Source: Paenibacillus borealis
Lineage (GTDB): Bacteria > Bacillota > Bacilli > Paenibacillales > Paenibacillaceae
Assembly: GCF_000758665.1 (NCBI RefSeq)
Contig: NZ_CP009285.1
Coordinates: 434,001-498,000 of the forward strand
DNA length: 64,000 bases
Reading direction: 5' to 3'
Shown one piece after another: positions 61,717 to 64,000 of this stretch (the stretch's first letter is position 1; every line of letters begins with the position of its first letter). Under the pieces are notes generated by a model that saw only the letters and a list, made by a program, of their open reading frames with translations, was not told where the DNA came from and did not search any database. The position numbers and the translations under genes were made by a program.

Positions 61717-62454
61717 ATGAGACCTTTCTTACGCATTATGTCTGCGGAGCGGCTGAAGATGTCGGGGTCCTGGGTCTGGCTGCTGATTCTGATCAGTCCG
61801 CTGATCGCCTTGGCTGTCGGGGCAGTCGCAGACCGGCAGCCGGACGGGGTATTCACCTGGCAGGTATTGCTCAGTGCTATGTCAGTCATTCACGCCATGT
61901 TATTCCTCCCGGTGCTCTCGGGTATCTTCGCAGCTCTGATCTGCCGCAGCGAACACAGTGACGGCGGCTGGAAGATGCTGCTTGCCTTACCGGTTAGGCG
62001 GACTTCGGTATACCTGGCCAAATATACAATGGTTATGGCGCTCCTGGCCGCTGTGCAGCTGCTCTTTCTTGCAGCTCTGCTAGGGATGGGATTGTACCGC
62101 GGTGCAGAGGGAGGAGTGCCTTGGAGACTGCTGCTGACCAGCCTGTTCGGCGGCTGGTTCGCCTGCCTGCCGCTGGCTGCGCTGCAGCTGGCTGTATCTC
62201 AGGGCTGGAGCAGCTTCGGCGCACCGCTTGCGCTGAATGTGTGCTTCACCATTCCCAATATGCTGATCGCAAATTCAGCTGCATACGGGCCTTACTATCC
62301 ATGGGTCCAGCCGCTGCTGGCCATGTCGCCTTTCGGGGAAGACAAATTCGGCGCGTTCAACCTGCCCGTGGAGAGCCTGATGATTGTAGTGTCCGGGAGC
62401 CTGATACTGTTCCTGGCAGCCGGATTGTTCTTCTTTAGGCGTAAAGCGGTTTAA
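61717..62454 (+). CDS. LanG/MutG-type ABC permease
   Basis: A 245-residue protein with six membrane helices. MRPFLRIMSAERLKMSGSWV starts the family fold, and the WKMLLALPVRRTSVYLAKY motif follows helix 2. ATG at 61717 is two bases after the stop of the first permease and follows AAAGGAT; longer frames upstream run through that gene in another phase. It is the last gene of the five-gene locus. Confidence 0.9.
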   Translation: MRPFLRIMSAERLKMSGSWVWLLILISPLIALAVGAVADRQPDGVFTWQVLLSAMSVIHAMLFLPVLSGIFAALICRSEHSDGGWKMLLALPVRRTSVYLAKYTMVMALLAAVQLLFLAALLGMGLYRGAEGGVPWRLLLTSLFGGWFACLPLAALQLAVSQGWSSFGAPLALNVCFTIPNMLIANSAAYGPYYPWVQPLLAMSPFGEDKFGAFNLPVESLMIVVSGSLILFLAAGLFFFRRKAV

Positions 62455-62495
62455 GGGCCGGGCTATTGCGGAATAGCTTTTGGCTTATATAATTT

Positions 62496-62549
62496 GTGAG
62501 TGTGAGTGTGAGTGTGAGTGTGAGTGTGAGTGTGAGTGTGAGTGTGAGT
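62496..62549. repeat. hexanucleotide microsatellite (GTGAGT)9
   Basis: Nine perfect tandem copies of GTGAGT in the 300-bp gap between the immunity permease and the ArsR gene. The rest of the gap is AT-rich near 62680-62715, where the arsR promoter is expected (TATAAT at 62690-62695 region), with no gene. Confidence 0.95.
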
Positions 62550-62755
62550 AAGGCAGTCTTCTAATCTGGCCCATGCTCCTGATTATGCTGATATTTCTAA
62601 TTATAGTTTGCTTCTGCTCTTAACTTTTATATGCAGTCTCTCCTGCTCCGCATTTCTCTCCATGGACATTGAGCGCAGTTTTTTCTATAATTAATCGTAG
62701 AAGTAACTATTAACGGCCGGTGATGCCGGATAAGCATATGGAGGAGGGCGAGAGC

Positions 62756-63121
62756 ATGGAGCCAGCGGCACTTGAAGAATGCGACAACACATGCAATGGT
62801 TCCGAGCTGGAACCGGAATCTATGGCATTGATCCTGCCTGACCGCGGGACTACAGACAAGATGGCGGAGATGTTCAAGGCACTCGGTGACCCGACAAGAG
62901 TGCGGCTCATTTACGCTTTATCCCAACAGGAGCTATGTGTGCATGACTTATCGGCAATCCTGGATATGGGACAGTCCGCCGTTTCCCACCAGCTCCGCTA
63001 TTTGCGCAACTTGCGGATTGTGAAGCGCCGCAAAGAAGGCAAGACTGTATTTTACTCGCTGAATGATGCACATGTGGAGCAGATCTTCCTGCAGACCCAT
63101 GAGCACATCCGGCATGAATAG
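62756..63121 (+). CDS. ArsR/SmtB-family metal-sensing repressor (CzrA-like)
   Basis: About 121 residues. The winged helix (MFKALGDPTRVRLIYALSQQ, LCVHDLSAILDMGQSAVSHQ, LRYLRNLRIVKRRKEGKTVFY in sequence) is typical. In the last helix Asp, His, His and His fall at the exact spacing (2, 11, 3) of the alpha-5 zinc site of CzrA/SmtB. Cys residues near the N-terminus (EECDNTC) could form an alpha-3N site. It would release DNA on Zn(II), Co(II) or similar ions. ATG at 62756 follows GAGGAGGG. A terminator follows at once, so its target gene is not adjacent. Confidence 0.92.
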   Translation: MEPAALEECDNTCNGSELEPESMALILPDRGTTDKMAEMFKALGDPTRVRLIYALSQQELCVHDLSAILDMGQSAVSHQLRYLRNLRIVKRRKEGKTVFYSLNDAHVEQIFLQTHEHIRHE

Positions 63122-63138
63122 ATCGCCTTGAAATGAAC

Positions 63139-63191
63139 AAGGGAATGTCCCGGCAGCCGCAATTAGGCTTCTTGGGAACATTCCCTTTTTG
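63139..63191 (+). terminator. arsR terminator
   Basis: AAGGGAATGTCCC pairs with GGGAACATTCCCTT (one mismatch), followed by TTTTTGTTT. Between it and the transposase (63192-63393) I see only TTGTACAAA-type intergenic repeat sequence. Confidence 0.85.
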
Positions 63192-63393
63192 TTTGGACAG
63201 CGTCTAATAGAGAAATGGCTTGTTCCAGAGTAGGCGACTGAATTAACTGCTTCGATCCATAATCCTGTACCAAATACAACATTTCGCCCATTAAAAAGGC
63301 GTTAATTGAAAATTGTTGTACAAACCGGTTAGGCCCCCTAATTCCGGAGTCCTCCTCATTAAATCTCGACTTCTCGTAGGATTACGTTTTTTT

Positions 63394-64000
63394 TCATAAT
63401 GTCCGGTAAAATGGAGTGCGGTCTGCCAGTTGCATGACCCACTCCGAAAAAACTAGTGGGGGTTTTCGTCTCAAACTCCCGTGTAAACGGCGGTGGTTGT
63501 AAAAATCCATGTATTGGTCCACAGAGGCATAGGCCTCCTCAAAGGTCTCGTACTCGGTCTTTTGGAACAGATCACGTTCTAGCAAGCTGTGGAACGACTC
63601 AATGTAGGCGTTCATATTCGGTGTCTTTGGCGGAATACGCTCATGTTCTAGCCTCTCTTTTTCGCAAACCTCTCCAAACGCGTGGCTTAGAAACTGGGGG
63701 CCATTATCGGTACGAATGACCGGCTTGGCCTCCCCGTCTTGGAGCCGGCTTCGCAGTGCCCTTTCTAGTGTCTGAACCACCGCTGCCGCGTCGCACGAGG
63801 AACCCTGGTAGTACCCGACAATGACCCGGTCAAACACATCAATGAGACTCAGAACAAAGAAAAATCGGTCCCGTCCCATTACGTACCCATATTTAATGTC
63901 CATCTGCCAAAGCTGGTTCGGGCCGGTTACAATCCGATTCCGGGCCAGATGGCGCGGATAACGACTGTGAGCCGGACGCTGCTGGTGTAAGATCCCGAGC
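63394..64000 (-). CDS. IS3-family transposase, 3' part (runs off the window)
   Basis: The open frame continues past the right edge, so only the C-terminal 200 or so residues are seen. The integrase core has the triad: Asp in WQMDIKYGY, Asp in IRTDNGPQF and Glu in MNAYIESFHSLLERD. It ends in the YNHRRLHGSLRRKPP motif. It is a different subgroup from the IS at 36405-37652, with no close sequence match. The inverted-repeat end should lie just left of 63394 but cannot be fixed without the other end. Confidence 0.9.
   Translation of the reverse strand, partial: LGILHQQRPAHSRYPRHLARNRIVTGPNQLWQMDIKYGYVMGRDRFFFVLSLIDVFDRVIVGYYQGSSCDAAAVVQTLERALRSRLQDGEAKPVIRTDNGPQFLSHAFGEVCEKERLEHERIPPKTPNMNAYIESFHSLLERDLFQKTEYETFEEAYASVDQYMDFYNHRRLHGSLRRKPPLVFSEWVMQLADRTPFYRTL

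Overview
The window looks like a chromosomal segment of a Paenibacillus species. It has moderate-to-high GC coding DNA with strong AGGAGG-type ribosome binding sites and many TTG/GTG starts. Its SinI/SinR/SipW/TasA matrix genes are close to those of Bacillus subtilis, and its intergenic minisatellites are of a kind I associate with this genus. I cannot name the species.

Layout. 1-4132: two c-di-GMP proteins (a 5'-truncated GGDEF-EAL protein and a membrane GGDEF protein) meeting at a shared terminator. 4308-6107: a sigma-A promoter and guanine-type purine riboswitch in front of a FAD-dependent oxidoreductase. 6108-8500: a 28-bp tandem repeat and a chemoreceptor-like protein. 8529-13220: a nucleotidyltransferase, then a LytS/LytTR two-component system with an OFA-family transporter and a direct-repeat site matching the E. 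coli YpdB pyruvate-response motif. 13352-17491: a lipoprotein, an ECF sigma factor with a putative anti-sigma partner, and a MerR-controlled short-chain dehydrogenase operon whose MerR-cupin gene is cut by an in-frame amber codon. 17548-21829: odhAB of the TCA cycle.

22277-26760 is the most interesting block. It is a complete matrix switch: a class I c-di-GMP riboswitch directly in front of sinI, a convergent sinR, and a SinR-type matrix operon (TapA-like protein, SipW signal peptidase, two TasA-like proteins). The matrix operon has two near-perfect SinR inverted repeats upstream. Together with four c-di-GMP turnover or signalling proteins elsewhere in the window, this suggests that c-di-GMP sets the amount of SinI and so relieves SinR repression. 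That wiring differs from the Spo0A-driven sinI of B. subtilis.

26850-36256: an aldo/keto reductase, a PadR-autoregulated DHA2 efflux pump, a GGDEF/HD-GYP protein and the csoR-copZ-copA copper system with two CsoR boxes. 36405-38473: an IS3-family element (-1 frameshift) inside in-register 51-bp repeats that run into a 52-bp array. 38507-47013: an EamA exporter with a divergent MocR regulator, a nitroreductase, a secreted GH30 glycosidase with a cre site, and a YvfRSTU-like ABC/two-component operon. 47715-51052: a TPP-riboswitch-controlled thiamine-precursor ABC operon. 51130-57879: a second ECF sigma/anti-sigma pair, a divergent CorA-like membrane protein, an MFS permease, a general-stress-type flavin protein and an EAL protein. 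57916-62454: a two-component system with a LanFEG-like immunity transporter. 62496-64000: a hexanucleotide microsatellite, a metal-sensing ArsR repressor and the 3' part of a second IS3-family transposase. I saw no tRNA, rRNA, CRISPR or prophage genes.
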